Origin: Heracleum sosnowskyi
Lineage: Eukaryota; Streptophyta; Magnoliopsida; Apiales; Apiaceae
Length of the DNA stretch: 64,000 bases
Assembly (NCBI GenBank): GCA_030848705.1
Contig: JAUIZM010000015.1
Coordinates: forward strand, 310,001 to 374,000
Direction: 5' to 3'
Positions 23,951-36,457 of the stretch are shown in pieces; within the stretch, counting starts at the first letter, position 1; the number at the start of each line of letters is the position of its first letter. A program made the translations under genes and the position numbers. The notes beneath the pieces are model-generated. The model saw only the letters and a list, made by a program, of their open reading frames with translations. It did not search any database and had not been told where the DNA came from.

Positions 23951-24970
23951 TCAATACTATTATATAATAGACGAAACATTAAAAGTTTGGTTGGTCGGTA
24001 TGGTACGTTGTGATTTTACTTAATTGCCCGCATTTTGGTTGGTCAGTATGGTACGTTGTGATTTTACTTAATTGCCCTTAATTAATTGTACTTCGTATTT
24101 TTACTTAATTAACCTTACTTATTTATAGAAATATATTACTAAATAATAATATTACCTATTTATAACCAATTACCTTTTTCATCTAAAATACATTTATTTT
24201 TTCTATTTTTTTCTAACAAATTCTCCTACTTTTTCAAATATATCACGGGCAATTACCTTTTTTAACTAAAACATGTTAATTTTTCTATTTTTCCTTACTA
24301 AACCCCCTCCTTTTCCAAAAATATCACGGATAAACCTTTAGTTATTTATTTTTAAACCTATTTTAATATTATAATTATTTTTTAAAAGTTTACCTATTTT
24401 AACATGTCTACTTATTTTTCTTAACAAATGCAATTACTAAAAATATTAAAATATAAATAATCAAATACCTATTTATAACCAATTAACTTTTCAGCTAAAA
24501 CACATTATATATTTTTTTCTAACAAAGCCCTTTTTCTAAATATATCACGGGAAATTGTCTTTTACAATTTAATTTTTCTATTGCTCTCACTAAAATCCGT
24601 TCTTTTTCCAAAAATATCACAGGAAACCATTTACTTATTTATTTTAAAACGTATTTAAATACTTTTAATTATTAAATTTTAAAATCTGATTTTCCAAAAA
24701 TAGCACGGGCATTTACCTTTTTAAACTAAATATATGTTACATTTTTTTTATTTTTTCTTACTAAAACCCCTCATTTTTCAAAAAATATAACGGGCAAACT
24801 CATACTTATTTATTTTAAAATTTGTTTTAATGTTTTTAATTAATTAAAATTGTTTAGTTATTTTAACATGCCTACTTATTTTTTGCACAATTACAATTAA
24901 TAAAATATTAAACAAAATAATAATAAAATAACAATTAACAATCCGTGCATCGCACGGGTTTTAAGCTAGT
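23951..24970 (+). mobile_element. Non-autonomous Helitron-like element, copy 7
   Basis: It starts TCAATACTATTATATAATAG, contains the TTGGTCGGTATGGTACGTTG block as copy 1 does, and ends with the intact hairpin and CTAGT. It is near-collinear with copy 1. Confidence 0.8.
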
Positions 24971-25859
24971 ATTATTAAAGACGAAACATTAAAAGTTTGG
25001 TAGTCGGATAGATGGATGGTCGGTACTTAGTGATTTTACTTAATTACCCTTACTTATTTTTTTTTAAAAAACTATCACTAAATTATAACATTAATTATAA
25101 CCAATTACCTTTACAGCTAAAATACATTACCTTTTTTTTATTTTTTTCTTACAAAATCCTATCTTTTTCTAAAAAAAACACGGGCGATTATCTTTTTTAA
25201 CAAAAACATGTTACTCTTTCTATTTTTCCTTACTAAAACCCCTCATTTTCCAAAAATATCACGGACAAACCCTTACTTATTTATTTTAAAATATATTTTA
25301 ATACTTTTAATTATGAACACTTTTTCAGCTGAAACGTGTTACTTTTTTCTATTTTTTCATTTTCTAAAATAATTATTATTAAATAATAACAATTTTATAA
25401 TCAACTAAATTTTCAGCTAAAATACATTATCTTTTCTAACAAAATCTTCTCTTTTTCTAAAAAAATCACGGGCAATTACCTTTTTCAACTAAAACATGTT
25501 ACTCTTTCTAATTTTTCCTTACTAAAACCCTCATTTTTCAAAAATATCCCGGACAAATCCTTACTTCTTCATTATGAAGCCTATTTAAATACTTTTAATT
25601 ATGGACACTTACCTTTTCAGCAAAAACATGTTTCTTTTTTTATTTTTCCTTACTAAAACCCGTCCTTTTTCAAAAATATCACGGGCAAACAGTTATTAAT
25701 TTATTTTAAAAATTATTTTAATACTTTTAATTATTTAAAAAAGTTTAACACGCCTACTTGTTTTTTTTAGCAAATACAGATTAATAAAATATTAAAACAT
25801 AAATAATAAAAATAATAATTATTAATAACAATTCGTACATCCACGGGTTTTAAGCTAGT
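24971..25859 (+). mobile_element. Non-autonomous Helitron-like element, copy 8
   Basis: It begins ATTATTAAAGACGAAACATT directly after copy 7 and ends in a degraded hairpin (CGTACATCCACGGG) with TTTTAAG and CTAGT. The interior shows three rounds of the AACTAAAACATGTTACT block. Confidence 0.75.
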
Positions 25860-26552
25860 ATTACTAATATCTATATGTGATTAATTTGTACAGGATCAGT
25901 AATATCATTTTATCCATAAATACTTAGTCAACGTATCTTATAATTTTTTTTTGCTAAATACGTATCTTATAATTCGTACATGTTAAACTGGTACATTATC
26001 AGTAAAAAAAATGTATGAGTAATTTTGATTCTAAGTTTAGGTCTTCTAATTAAACATAACATAAAATTTTAACATGAAATTACCAAAAATAGTTAATATT
26101 CGACACAAGTATTACAAAAATGTTCGTAAGATTTTATTTTAAATATTATAATATTTTACTTTCTTAAATTTAGACTATTTTTATCATATTCATCATACTT
26201 ATTTATGATTATAGTTTGTATATTTTTATCTTTATAATTCGTTTTTTTATAAAATTGAAATGTAATGAATACCCTCTTTCTACAATAACATTTTTTTACA
26301 AGATGCAAATCAAACTATATCATAAATTAACCCACCATATTCGAAGGTCAACACCCATTAAAAGGTGACCTACAAGCTCACAAAAGAGGCATCGTCCCTC
26401 TTCTACCTCCATTATGTTTCCCTTTTAATTTTCTTTTGGTGATATTTATTTGGATGGATTATATCCCGAAATTATTATTCGGGATGTATAATCTCATTAA
26501 ACAAATTGTTAGGAATTATAAAATTTTACATTATATTATTTTATGTTTGTTT
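25860..26552. other. AT-rich intergenic stretch
   Basis: No gene or terminal repeat was recognised. The right edge is the AGAAT target site of the solo LTR. Confidence 0.5.
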
Positions 26553-26557
26553 AGAAT

Positions 26558-27931
26558 TGTTAAACTCAATACATGTCTAAATACCACCATTAACAAGCCT
26601 GAATTACGTGACTATGTCACACTACATGACCTAGTGAATTCTATCACTGGATATAGTATAGGTCTCTCTGTGTACTTGTCTTGTTCTCGTGAACATTAGC
26701 TTGATCATGTATGCTCAGAACTATAATGAGCTTAGTAAGTTTCTTGCAACTAGAATGTATATAGGTCATTAAATAATTGTCCTGGTAGAAGTTCAGATTT
26801 GTTCATGCAGCAGGATAGAGATGAATAAGGCCCTGAAGAAAATAAGTTGCAGAAATTTGACTAAGGCATTATATAGCAAAGTCAGAATAAATCTATGTCG
26901 TGAAGTCACCAATATTCATGTCGAGAAGTGTTGGATCGCAAAGTCCATTTTGTACTATGTCGTGAGTCCTCAAGACTCATGTCGTGATGTGTTGAAGACA
27001 GCAAAGTCAAGATGTGCTAGATCGTGAAGTCCTCAAACAACCTATGTCGCATAGTCCTCAAATAGTCTATGTCGCATAGTCCTCAAATGACCTATGTCGC
27101 ATAGTCCTCAAATAGTCTATGTCGCATAGTCCTCAAATGACCTATGTCGCATAGTCCTCAAATAGTCTATGTCGCATAGTCCTCAAATGACCTATGTCGC
27201 ATAGTCCTCAAAAATACTAGATCGCGAAGTCCTCAAATGACCTATGTCGCAAAGTCCTCAAAGGCCATATCACGTAGTCTTCACAAGTGACATCGCATAG
27301 TCTGGAATGAAGTGGAGTTCACGATATCAACATTTAGCCGTTTACAACAAGACAATTCAAGGTACAGAATCAAGAATCAAAAGAGACAAATACTGAAGCA
27401 TTTGTTCTGGCAAGGTGGTCCAAAGAACAGATGATAAATCTGCAGCTAAACTTGGAGAGAAAGATAAGAGACAAGCAGCTACAGAAACGGGAAAGACTCC
27501 GAAAAGCAGCTAGTCCTTCCTGACACAGTTAACCTCTTATGACAGGACAAGTTGGACTTTCAGCTAGGGGTAACTGTGTAAATAGGCGTGTGCCTAGTTT
27601 GTATTGGAATATATATATCGTGCACACACATATGTAAGCTGTAAGAGAGATACACCTAGTTTCATCTAAAGCACTCTTTTCTCTGTAAGCAAAAACAAGT
27701 TACAAACTGTTCTTGTTTAGAAGCCAGAAATTCCGTTGTGAATTTCCGGAAAGCTGTAGTATTTAATTTACTCAATACAAAGTAGATTAAAGTGATTGTG
27801 TGTGTTGTTTATATTCCGCATATTATATAGCATAATCATATACAGTTTATCTTGAGTTTCAAGAATCGAAAAATATCAAAACTATCCATTCACCCCACCC
27901 GTCTAGTTTCTAGTGGTATTCATTTCTAACA
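26558..27931 (+). mobile_element. Complete solo LTR of the first copia family
   Basis: The LTR runs from TGTTAAACTC to TTTCTAACA, so it has TG...CA ends with short inverted termini. It is flanked by a perfect 5-bp duplication AGAAT (26553-26557 and 27932-27936). It matches the 3' LTR at 6185-7493 over its whole length but has its own substitutions and a different 25-bp array at ~27039-27260. No internal domain is present, so it arose by recombination between two LTRs of one insertion. Confidence 0.93.
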
Positions 27932-27936
27932 AGAAT

Positions 27937-29982
27937 TATTAAGTTTAGGATTATAATTCAACTAGTTTACTAAGTCGCATTTCGCAACGGTCTTATAATA
28001 ATTTCCCTAAATTTATTAAAAATATTTGACGAAATATGTTTTTAAATGAAATAAATAAAAATATTTATAATATAAGTTTTTTTAATTTTCCGTGTAATTT
28101 TGATCATTCACGAAAATTTTAAATAAATATAAAAAATGTAATTTTTTAATATTTTTATTATTTTTAATATTATATCGAATATTATTATATTGATTACCTT
28201 TTATATTTTTTTCCCCACAATTTAAATCCCAACTTAAATTTTAAATATATAATATGACATCAAAATTTTATTTTAACATATAATATGATGCTCGTAATGA
28301 ACCGTCCTCCCTTTAAAAGTGTTTCCTCCCGGTAAGTCGTTGTCTCATTGTTAAGAAATTTAACAGAGAACACATTAAAATTACTCTACCGAATAAATTA
28401 CATAATTTTCAAATTTGTTTCGTCTTTTTGACATATAATACAATAGTTACAAAAGTTTACCTTTATTATCTTGAAGATATATTTTTTAAATTCTTTTGAG
28501 GAATTTTCGACCAAAAACTATATTCAATAACGATCAAATGTACTACATTGAAGAATAAAAGAAAATCTGGAAAAAAACATACAAAAAGAGAGAATAAATA
28601 CCAAAACTTTTATCAAAAAAATATATAAACTAAATTAGATGGAATGAAATCTCCACCTCATCATCTATAATAGAGTCTAAGTAAATTTGTGTGAATTAGA
28701 ATTGATAGGTGTAAAATGTCAGCATCCACTATCTTTATTTGATAATACAACTAATGTCATCAAATTCTTATTATTAGTAGTATACAGAACTTTGACATCG
28801 GTTCCTGTATTTTTATAAAAACAAAAATAATCAAAAATCAATAGTAGGTGATGAAAAATATAAGAATATAAATATTTTAAAAGCAAACACAAATATAAGC
28901 TCGGTGAAATAATGAGCAAAAACTTTGGACTCTATAAATTTGTTTATATAATCGTCTAAATTCGTAAAATAAAGTTGACATCTTCTTGATTTTTAAAATT
29001 TATTTATATATATAGAATTTAATAAAGTTTATAATCATAAGATCATAAATATAGTCAATTGACTGTAAAATTTGATTAGATTTATAATTTTTGAATAACT
29101 TATCTTGTATAAGTTTCCATTTTTATGAATTATGAGTTAAATAAAAAATTTCAATTCTTATTATTTCAAATTTTTATGAATTATGAGTTTACAAAGAACT
29201 TTTTTATTTTTATTATTTCAAAATTTTATGAACTATGAGTTAAAAAAGAAATTTTAAATAAAGGTACTCTAGAAAAATAAATAAATATAATGAAGACGAT
29301 TTGAGAGCGACGAGAGATTTTCCTTTATATAAAGAGATAAAAGATAAAGATAATAAAATAATGATATTGATTAGCAAGTATATTAACAAATAAAAAATTT
29401 AAGAAAATATTAAAATTATATATTTAATTGTATCCATTACTAAAGGTTTAAATACAAGAATATTAAAATTGTATGTTTAGTTTCTACCATTAGGAAATAT
29501 TTAAAAGACAATTATGATATTTTCTAATAAAAAATTTAGTAGAATATTTAAATTGTATATTTACTTTCCTCCATTTGTAAAGATTCTAAAGACGATAATA
29601 TTAAAATTGTATATTTAGTTTCCTTTTTTAGTAAAGATTTAAAAGACAAATGAGACTTTTTCTAATTTTTGATATAATTAATTCAAAAATTTGACAAAAT
29701 TAGAAAAATAAATAATATTTAACTTGTATATTTTACTTTCCTCCATTTGTAAAAATTTTAAAGACAATAATATTAAAGTTGTATATTTAGTCTACTCCAT
29801 TAATAAAAATTTAAAAGACAAATGAGACTTTTTCTAATTTTTGATATAATTAATTCGGAAATTTGATAAAATTAGAAAAATAAATCGAAGTTTTGTGAGA
29901 ATCGCCATATCACAAACTCCGTCTTTTCTTTTATACAAGAATATTAATATACTTAATATCATAATACAAATATGACCTTAGT
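27937..29982. other. AT-rich intergenic with short tandem repeats
   Basis: No gene was seen. Repeats at ~29085-29250 are three units containing TTTTTATGAATTATGAGTT. Repeats at ~29390-29885 are several ~65-180 bp units containing AAATTGTATATTTAGT and AAAGACAAATGAGACTTTTT. Confidence 0.55.
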
Positions 29983-29985
29983 TTA

Positions 29986-30345
29986 GAGCACTCCCGTTGT
30001 AGTCTTCAAACTCACCTCAACCCTATAATTTAGGGGAATTCACTAAATTTTGTTAAAACGTCGTCTATACCCGGAACCTCAAAATGGGGTATAGTTTTAG
30101 AGACTAAGACTAAATCCCCATATTTGGGGTTTTACTATTCATTCACATCTTATTAAATAATCCTTTTTATCTCATAACTTTTCTTTTAACTCTTACACAT
30201 ATTAATAAACAAAAATAGGGATAGAGATGGAGAATGAAATGTAGGAAAATTTTGAAATAGAAAAAAAATGTGAGAATTTTTTTGAAATATTACTATTTTT
30301 AGTAAATTTTTGGGAATGAAGATGAGAGTTCCAATATGAATGCTC
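29986..30345 (+). mobile_element. Tourist-like (PIF/Harbinger) MITE
   Basis: The ends GAGCACTCC... and ...GAATGCTC form imperfect inverted repeats flanked by TTA on both sides (29983-29985, 30346-30348), the PIF/Harbinger target size and sequence. The 360-bp length and AT-rich non-coding interior fit a MITE. Confidence 0.65.
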
Positions 30346-30348
30346 TTA

Positions 30349-33300
30349 GAAGGTAAATCTGACGTTAATCATGCAAATTTGTTGTCATTAAAACACATGC
30401 ATCATAATTATAAACCATGGGGTCAGTCTTTTGACAAAGAGAAGTAAACAACAAGGACCAGGGGTAGTGCATGTCCATTTATTTATTATATTTAATATAA
30501 ACTTTTGACCAATGCATCATTTACTCTAATTTTTAGCAGCCAAGCAAGCGCAGCCCCTTGGTTGCTGTATATGTGACAATTCATCAAACTACCCAGAGGA
30601 CCCCTTGGTTCCCTTCTCTATATACGTCAAATAAGTAGCCCCAAATAAATTGATTGATGCAGAAAAAAGATGTATTGTAATTAAAAGAGATTAAAATCCT
30701 TAATTATTTGAGCACTTGGATTCAATAAAAGTGGACAATTTACGTGGGCAAATTTCATGTGATTACTTACTTTCTCGTGGTTTGAAAGTTGACATGTATC
30801 TAGGCAAGCAAAAAAAAAAAAGTTGACACGTATATAGGGATCTAATTTAGACTTTAAAACTGGATTTTTATCGTCATTTCAAAAAATCAAAAAAAATCTT
30901 CATAAAAATGTCTATAATATCATGTGTTATGTTATATAGTTGATTGATATAATAATTGATAATAGAGACCCACATGCATTCATAGATATTTTTCAATTAA
31001 AACATTATATTTATCATTATGAATTTTTTTATGAAATTTGTTTATAGTTACGTAGCATTATTCTTCCAGAAATGTATAGTTTCGAGTTTTTCATATGTTG
31101 TTCATTAATCACATCATATTTTATGTCCCGGACTTAGAATTTATATAATTGTTACATTTTTCCCATCTCGAGAGTATTAGAGCTATTGACCTATGAGCCA
31201 CGGTGGTGGAGGGTATAGTGTGGGACCCATAGCCCCTTGCGAGAAAACCTTTGTTAGTGCGTAGGGTAGCAGTGGCCTATATCGTTTTGTGACCACCACG
31301 ATGAATCGCACTGTGCATTGCTGATATGCGTGCAAATCTCTAACGCTCCTCCCTAGCCATTCCTTCGGCTCGGCTTCTAGTTCTTATGCACTTATTTTTC
31401 TCAATTGCTAAATTTCATATATTATTAAGTTAATTTATTTTTATCTAATTTTTTATTAATTTACTTTATAGGTCAAAAAAATCGAATAAAGCAGGCCAGG
31501 GAAAAAAGATCTTCGCTGTTTTATTCCACAAAAAATGTTTAAAGGTGGAACCTTAGCTCTCTTTCTTTTAACCAAACTTATTCTATCCTAAAGTACTAAC
31601 TTAATTTATTTATTTTTGACAAAAACAAACACTGCTAAATTATGAAACAATTATTTTACTTAACGTTATTCGATACTCCACGGTTAAATCCAATTATTAA
31701 CGTTTAAGTTGAGTACGGAAATTCAAAAAAAGAGCGAAAAAGTGTTACCTACTAAACTAATGCATGTAAACTCGACATTTTTTGAAATATACCTCATAGT
31801 TGGAGTATAAATTTATTTATTAGATTAATAAGATGGCCGTTTTTAAATTAAGAAGGATGAAGAAAAGAAAGAGAATCAAAGCATGTTCTTGATATATAAC
31901 TACACATTTAATGATAAATAAATCGAACAATTAACAATGAACCCCCCATGTTAATTAAAAGCATTCGACGATTTGATATGTAAAGCAGAAAATTTAAAGT
32001 CTGGCAGTTAAAAGTTTTGGAATATTGTTTCCTTTTTGATAGAATTTTTTTATCTTGGTTTTATGCCCCTATTTCACATTCTTACACGTACATACATACA
32101 TACCTGACCCACTTGTTGCGGAATATATGTTTTCATAGAATTGGTAACAATACTTATATTTGATATTTTTAGGCACACCGCACACCAATGGCTGATTGTT
32201 AAAATGAGTTATTTTTCTCATTTTAGGAAGAGAATATTATTTAGTGATCAATTAATTAATTATTATCTGATTTAATAATTAATAAAATAAAAAATTTAAA
32301 ATATGCCAAAATGTGATAACATGGAATAAGCCAAAGCCGGATGACACGAAATTTTAAACCTTTGGTTACTTTGCTTATATATTTTCATCGAAATGTCCAC
32401 AAGGTCAAGTAGATGAGAGGCACTTGTTAAAAGTTTGTCCAAAAAGTTACTTGCAAAATTGAATGGTGCCCATCCAAATGGCTCAATGCCACTCCCCATA
32501 AAGCCACTAAAGGTAAATATATAAATACAGAAGTTTCATGTCTACATATAGAATAGAAGGTCAACAACTCAACATACACTATGCTCTTGCTCCCATATTT
32601 TTGTGTAAACGATAAAAATGTTTGACAAGTTTCTTTACACGAAATTTAGTCCCCAAGATTCTTTTCGCCACTTGTGATAGAGATTTTTATGTCGGTTGAA
32701 AGAAAAATACCAGATTCAAGTTATAAAATGATCTTGTTTTGTTCTTATGTTCTGCAAGCACAATATTGCAAAACGTAAAATTTTACACAACATATTATTT
32801 TTTTGTAAAATATACGTAATTTTCAAAATTTCAATAAACTAACTATTTTCATGGAATAAATTTTGTAAAATAATATAAATCACAATGTTTGAATTGTATG
32901 AAATAGATGATCTCCAATATATTTAGTGAAATATTAATTTTCATAAAACTTTTCTCTTAATTCGTGATAATTTTTTACGAGATGACCAATAACATAACGC
33001 TAGAGAAATTAACTCGTAGTCTGTTCAATTATGATGCAGACAACATCCAAATTAATTGCATGATCACTAATATCTTTTTTACGAGATATATGGATGGTAG
33101 AGAAACATCCACACAACATATCTAATTTATGGACCATCCAAATTGACATGATCACTAAAGTATATACTCTTTTTGTGTAATATGCTCTAGATATCTTCAT
33201 GTCTGTTATGTAGCAATAATAAATCAAATTGGTAGAAGAGAAGGTCGAAATCTGTTTTTTTTTTCAATGTCACATGTAGAGTTGCATTTAAATACGCAAT

Positions 33301-34630
33301 TCAAGAAATGTCTTATCAATCCAAACTCCTCACGTTTGCTACTCGTATAATTCTTGTACACTCATTTAAACATGTACGTGATTTTGCCACCAGATTAATG
33401 TTCTCGAATCTGATTACAATATTAGTTGCGTAAGTTTTCGTAGTTATGGGCTTAATTAGACTGACAGCTATTTGCTTGCAGAGAATTCTGTGACTAAATT
33501 GATTATTGTCAAAGTCTTAGTTGGAATCAATTGTTTTCTTTGTAATGTTCAACTTCTTTCGATCTTAATCTTGAAATTTCTACATTTTTAATTATTAATT
33601 TGAAACTCGAACCAGTAACAACATAAACTTATGGTTATATGTCTTCATTAATTAAGTTGAATTATGAAATGACCATTGTAGGAAAAATCAAACAGGATAT
33701 GATTACGAAATGAAATTCTGGGATTCTACCTAGATATATATTGGAGCGTGAGGTGTAGGTTGGTAGATAGTTGAATTAAATAAAATATATATGTATGTAT
33801 TTTGTGTAGATAGATCTGGCCGAAAGCAAGAGTCATGGGCATTTGGTTTAACATTAAGTCACTTTTGAACGACTTTCTATTTTTCACATAATTCATTATA
33901 CTCAACTTTAGGCACGGGTTAGTGGCGTTTTCTTTCCACCTCTGCCACCTTCCCCGTATTTATAAACCGAACCTAATTCCTTCAGGACGGTAGATTCAAA
34001 AAATTGTACGTCGACAGATGCACTGAACATGAAATGAAATTACTAAGATTTTAAAGAAAATTACTTATAATCTAAAAATCTATCGATGTTCGGAATTTTG
34101 AATTAATTTAAGCTAATGTTTGATGTGATTCTATCAATAATAAAACTTGAGTCAGTTCCGATTTGATTTCGTAATTATGATAGTATTGTACATGCTGCGA
34201 CCGTTTAATAAATAAGATATATCTGGCTGGATCTTGACGTATTTAACTACGACGGGGTTGATTTACATGATCATTTTTGTGTTGAAGGTTCATATGCAAA
34301 TTACAAATTACAGAGAGTTCCACCAGGTTCCGAGAACACAAATTACAAATTACAAGTTAACAAGATAGGACTTGCAAGCGAAAGTAATTAAAACGGGTTA
34401 GATTAGGGGGAGAGCGGTCAATGGAGAGCCAATGGAGCCTCTTATTCATTTTTACGTTGAAGCGTACGTGTGCATGCATGGCAGTCCTCAATATGTAAGT
34501 TTTGTAAATAGATGGAGGAAGATGACGAATACCTCCACAAACTCCATTTTATCATACATCTTATCGGTTTACTGTTTACGTTGAAATATAGTATAAGATT
34601 TATTTGGACCTTTTTCTAATACTTTAAGAT
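30349..34630. other. Intergenic stretch without recognised genes
   Basis: AT-rich DNA with two unexplained islands of more balanced composition: ~31140-31390 (relatively GC-rich, no ORF) and ~32300-32560. Several TATA-like motifs exist (for example near 32515 and 33958) but no coding sequence follows them. Confidence 0.5.
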
Positions 34631-34635
34631 TTTAG

Positions 34636-34705
34636 ATAAGTCGGTCACTTAACATGATATCAGAGTTCTGACGAAGATCACAAGTTCGACTCCCTGTCAC
34701 CCCAA
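34636..34705 (+). repeat. tRNA-derived SINE-like fragment (A and B box)
   Basis: AAGTCGGTCACTTAACATGA resembles a pol III A box, and ~50 bp later AAGTTCGACTCCC resembles a B box (GGTTCGANTCC). The same arrangement occurs in reverse at 49746-49812. The sequence just upstream (GAAATATAGTATAAGATTTA) resembles ~48540. It could instead be a fragment containing a tRNA-Met-type primer-binding site. Confidence 0.38.
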
Positions 34706-35360
34706 AATTCTCAGAGGGACACGAAGATAAATTAATGCCCTAAAAATGAACGTCCGTCATCCACTATTCAACCTATACCTGGCAATTGGACCGTGTCGTA
34801 TACTTTCGTGTTGTGTACTTTCGTGTTTTCGTGTACTTAATGTAAAACCCATATCCGACCCGTTTTGGATTCGTGTACTAAATTTGAAACACATATCCAA
34901 TTCAAAACGTGTCGTGTACTTTACGTGTCGTATTCGTGTACATTAAACAAAAATATAAATTAAATTAAATTAAAATTTATATATTATAAAACTATTTTAA
35001 TTATGTAAATTTTTATGAAATGTGTATTAAATATGTAATACATACAATTTTACAAAAAATTGTAAATATAACTTATATATATAAATGTATACTTCTTATA
35101 TAAAAATGTATAACTTACTGCTAATTTGTCATGAAACTTTTATTTATTGTTCATATGTAATTCCTTATATATTTTCTAAATATGCAATACTATAAATAAT
35201 ATATATTTTTTAAAATTATTTATTTACTTCATTAATTCGTGTACTTTCTTTTCTGTCGTGTACCTATTGTGAAAACCCAAACCCGACACTAATTATATTC
35301 GTGTTTTTTCGTGTTCGTGTACTTTCGTGTTCGTGTACCAAATTTTTGCACCCAAACACT

Positions 35361-36060
35361 CACTACAAGGATTTTTGCTATAGACAACAGGCAAAACGTG
35401 TTGTCTGAACATACCAAAAACTGTTGACTATTGAGAAGTCGTCTGATACACACCTCAGACAATACACGGCAAACTGTTGTGTGAAAGTTGAAAGACAAGT
35501 AAAAGTCACCTGAAAACTGTTGTCTGATACCCAGAAACAACAACACTTCTTTGAAAACCTATTGTCAAAACTCCAATAACACAACACTTTTTAACGAATA
35601 TATTGCTGTTATTAAGCAGAAAGACAATGGTTTTTGAAAAAAAACCTATTGTTTAAGTGGAAAAGATACAATCTTTTACTTGATCAAGGATGTTGTTGTA
35701 TGTCACTACAGACAATGGTTTCTTAGCAAAAAACCATTTGTTTTATGGTTAGATGTACAACATGTTATCTCATATGGCATGTTGTTGTACGGTAGGAAGG
35801 ATAACACTTTCTTAGTATATAACTCTTGTTTGAAATTATTTCAAACAATGGTTTTGCAGAGTATAACATGTTGTTATTTGTTCATGAAGACAATGGTTAT
35901 AGACATTAAGTGTTTGTTCTTTGTTAAAAGAGACAACAGTTTTGTGGTTGTAACCTGCAGTGTGTATTCTTCTCCCACATTACTTTGTTAAATGGTACAT
36001 GTTGTTTGTTTGTATTTTTTACAACTGTTAACATTAAGTAATTTTTATTTTCCTGTTGTG
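35361..36060. repeat. Left subterminal repeats of CACTA-1
   Basis: Many short copies of TGTTGTCTG, GACAATGGTTT and their complements at irregular spacing occur in both orientations. The matching right array is at ~47870-48437 (AGACAACA, GTTGTGTG). Short ORFs crossing these repeats are not genes. Confidence 0.8.
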
Positions 36061-36457
36061 TGAGTCATTTTCTCACAAGAGATTTTAATAAAAGCATTGC
36101 TTGATAAACAACTTAAACAATGGTTCTGGACAGAAAACCAAACTACACTATAAAATGAAAATGCAAGAAACAAACAATAGAAACCAATTCAATCCATCCA
36201 TTACGACCAATATTCACCATACCATCAACCAAAACTACACAAGCATTTTTTCACCTTATAACGCCAACACCACCAACAAACGTACACAACCAACCAACCA
36301 AGTACATAATTAAAGTCTATCCACATCCAAAACAACTAATACATAAGTCATATTTTTACGGAACACATCCACAAAAGAGACGGACTAAAAGTTTAATTTC
36401 CGCTACTACCAAGAACATGTTCAGGTCAAAATACCAAGTTCAATAAAAGACGACAGT

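Noticed and set aside
34636..34705. A functional tRNA gene
   Set aside because: A- and B-box-like sequences are present but no acceptor stem or anticodon arm can be formed.
35289..35991. Several ORFs of 69-103 codons at the left end of CACTA-1
   Set aside because: They cross the subterminal repeat array and the CACTA/hAT junction, with no family resemblance.
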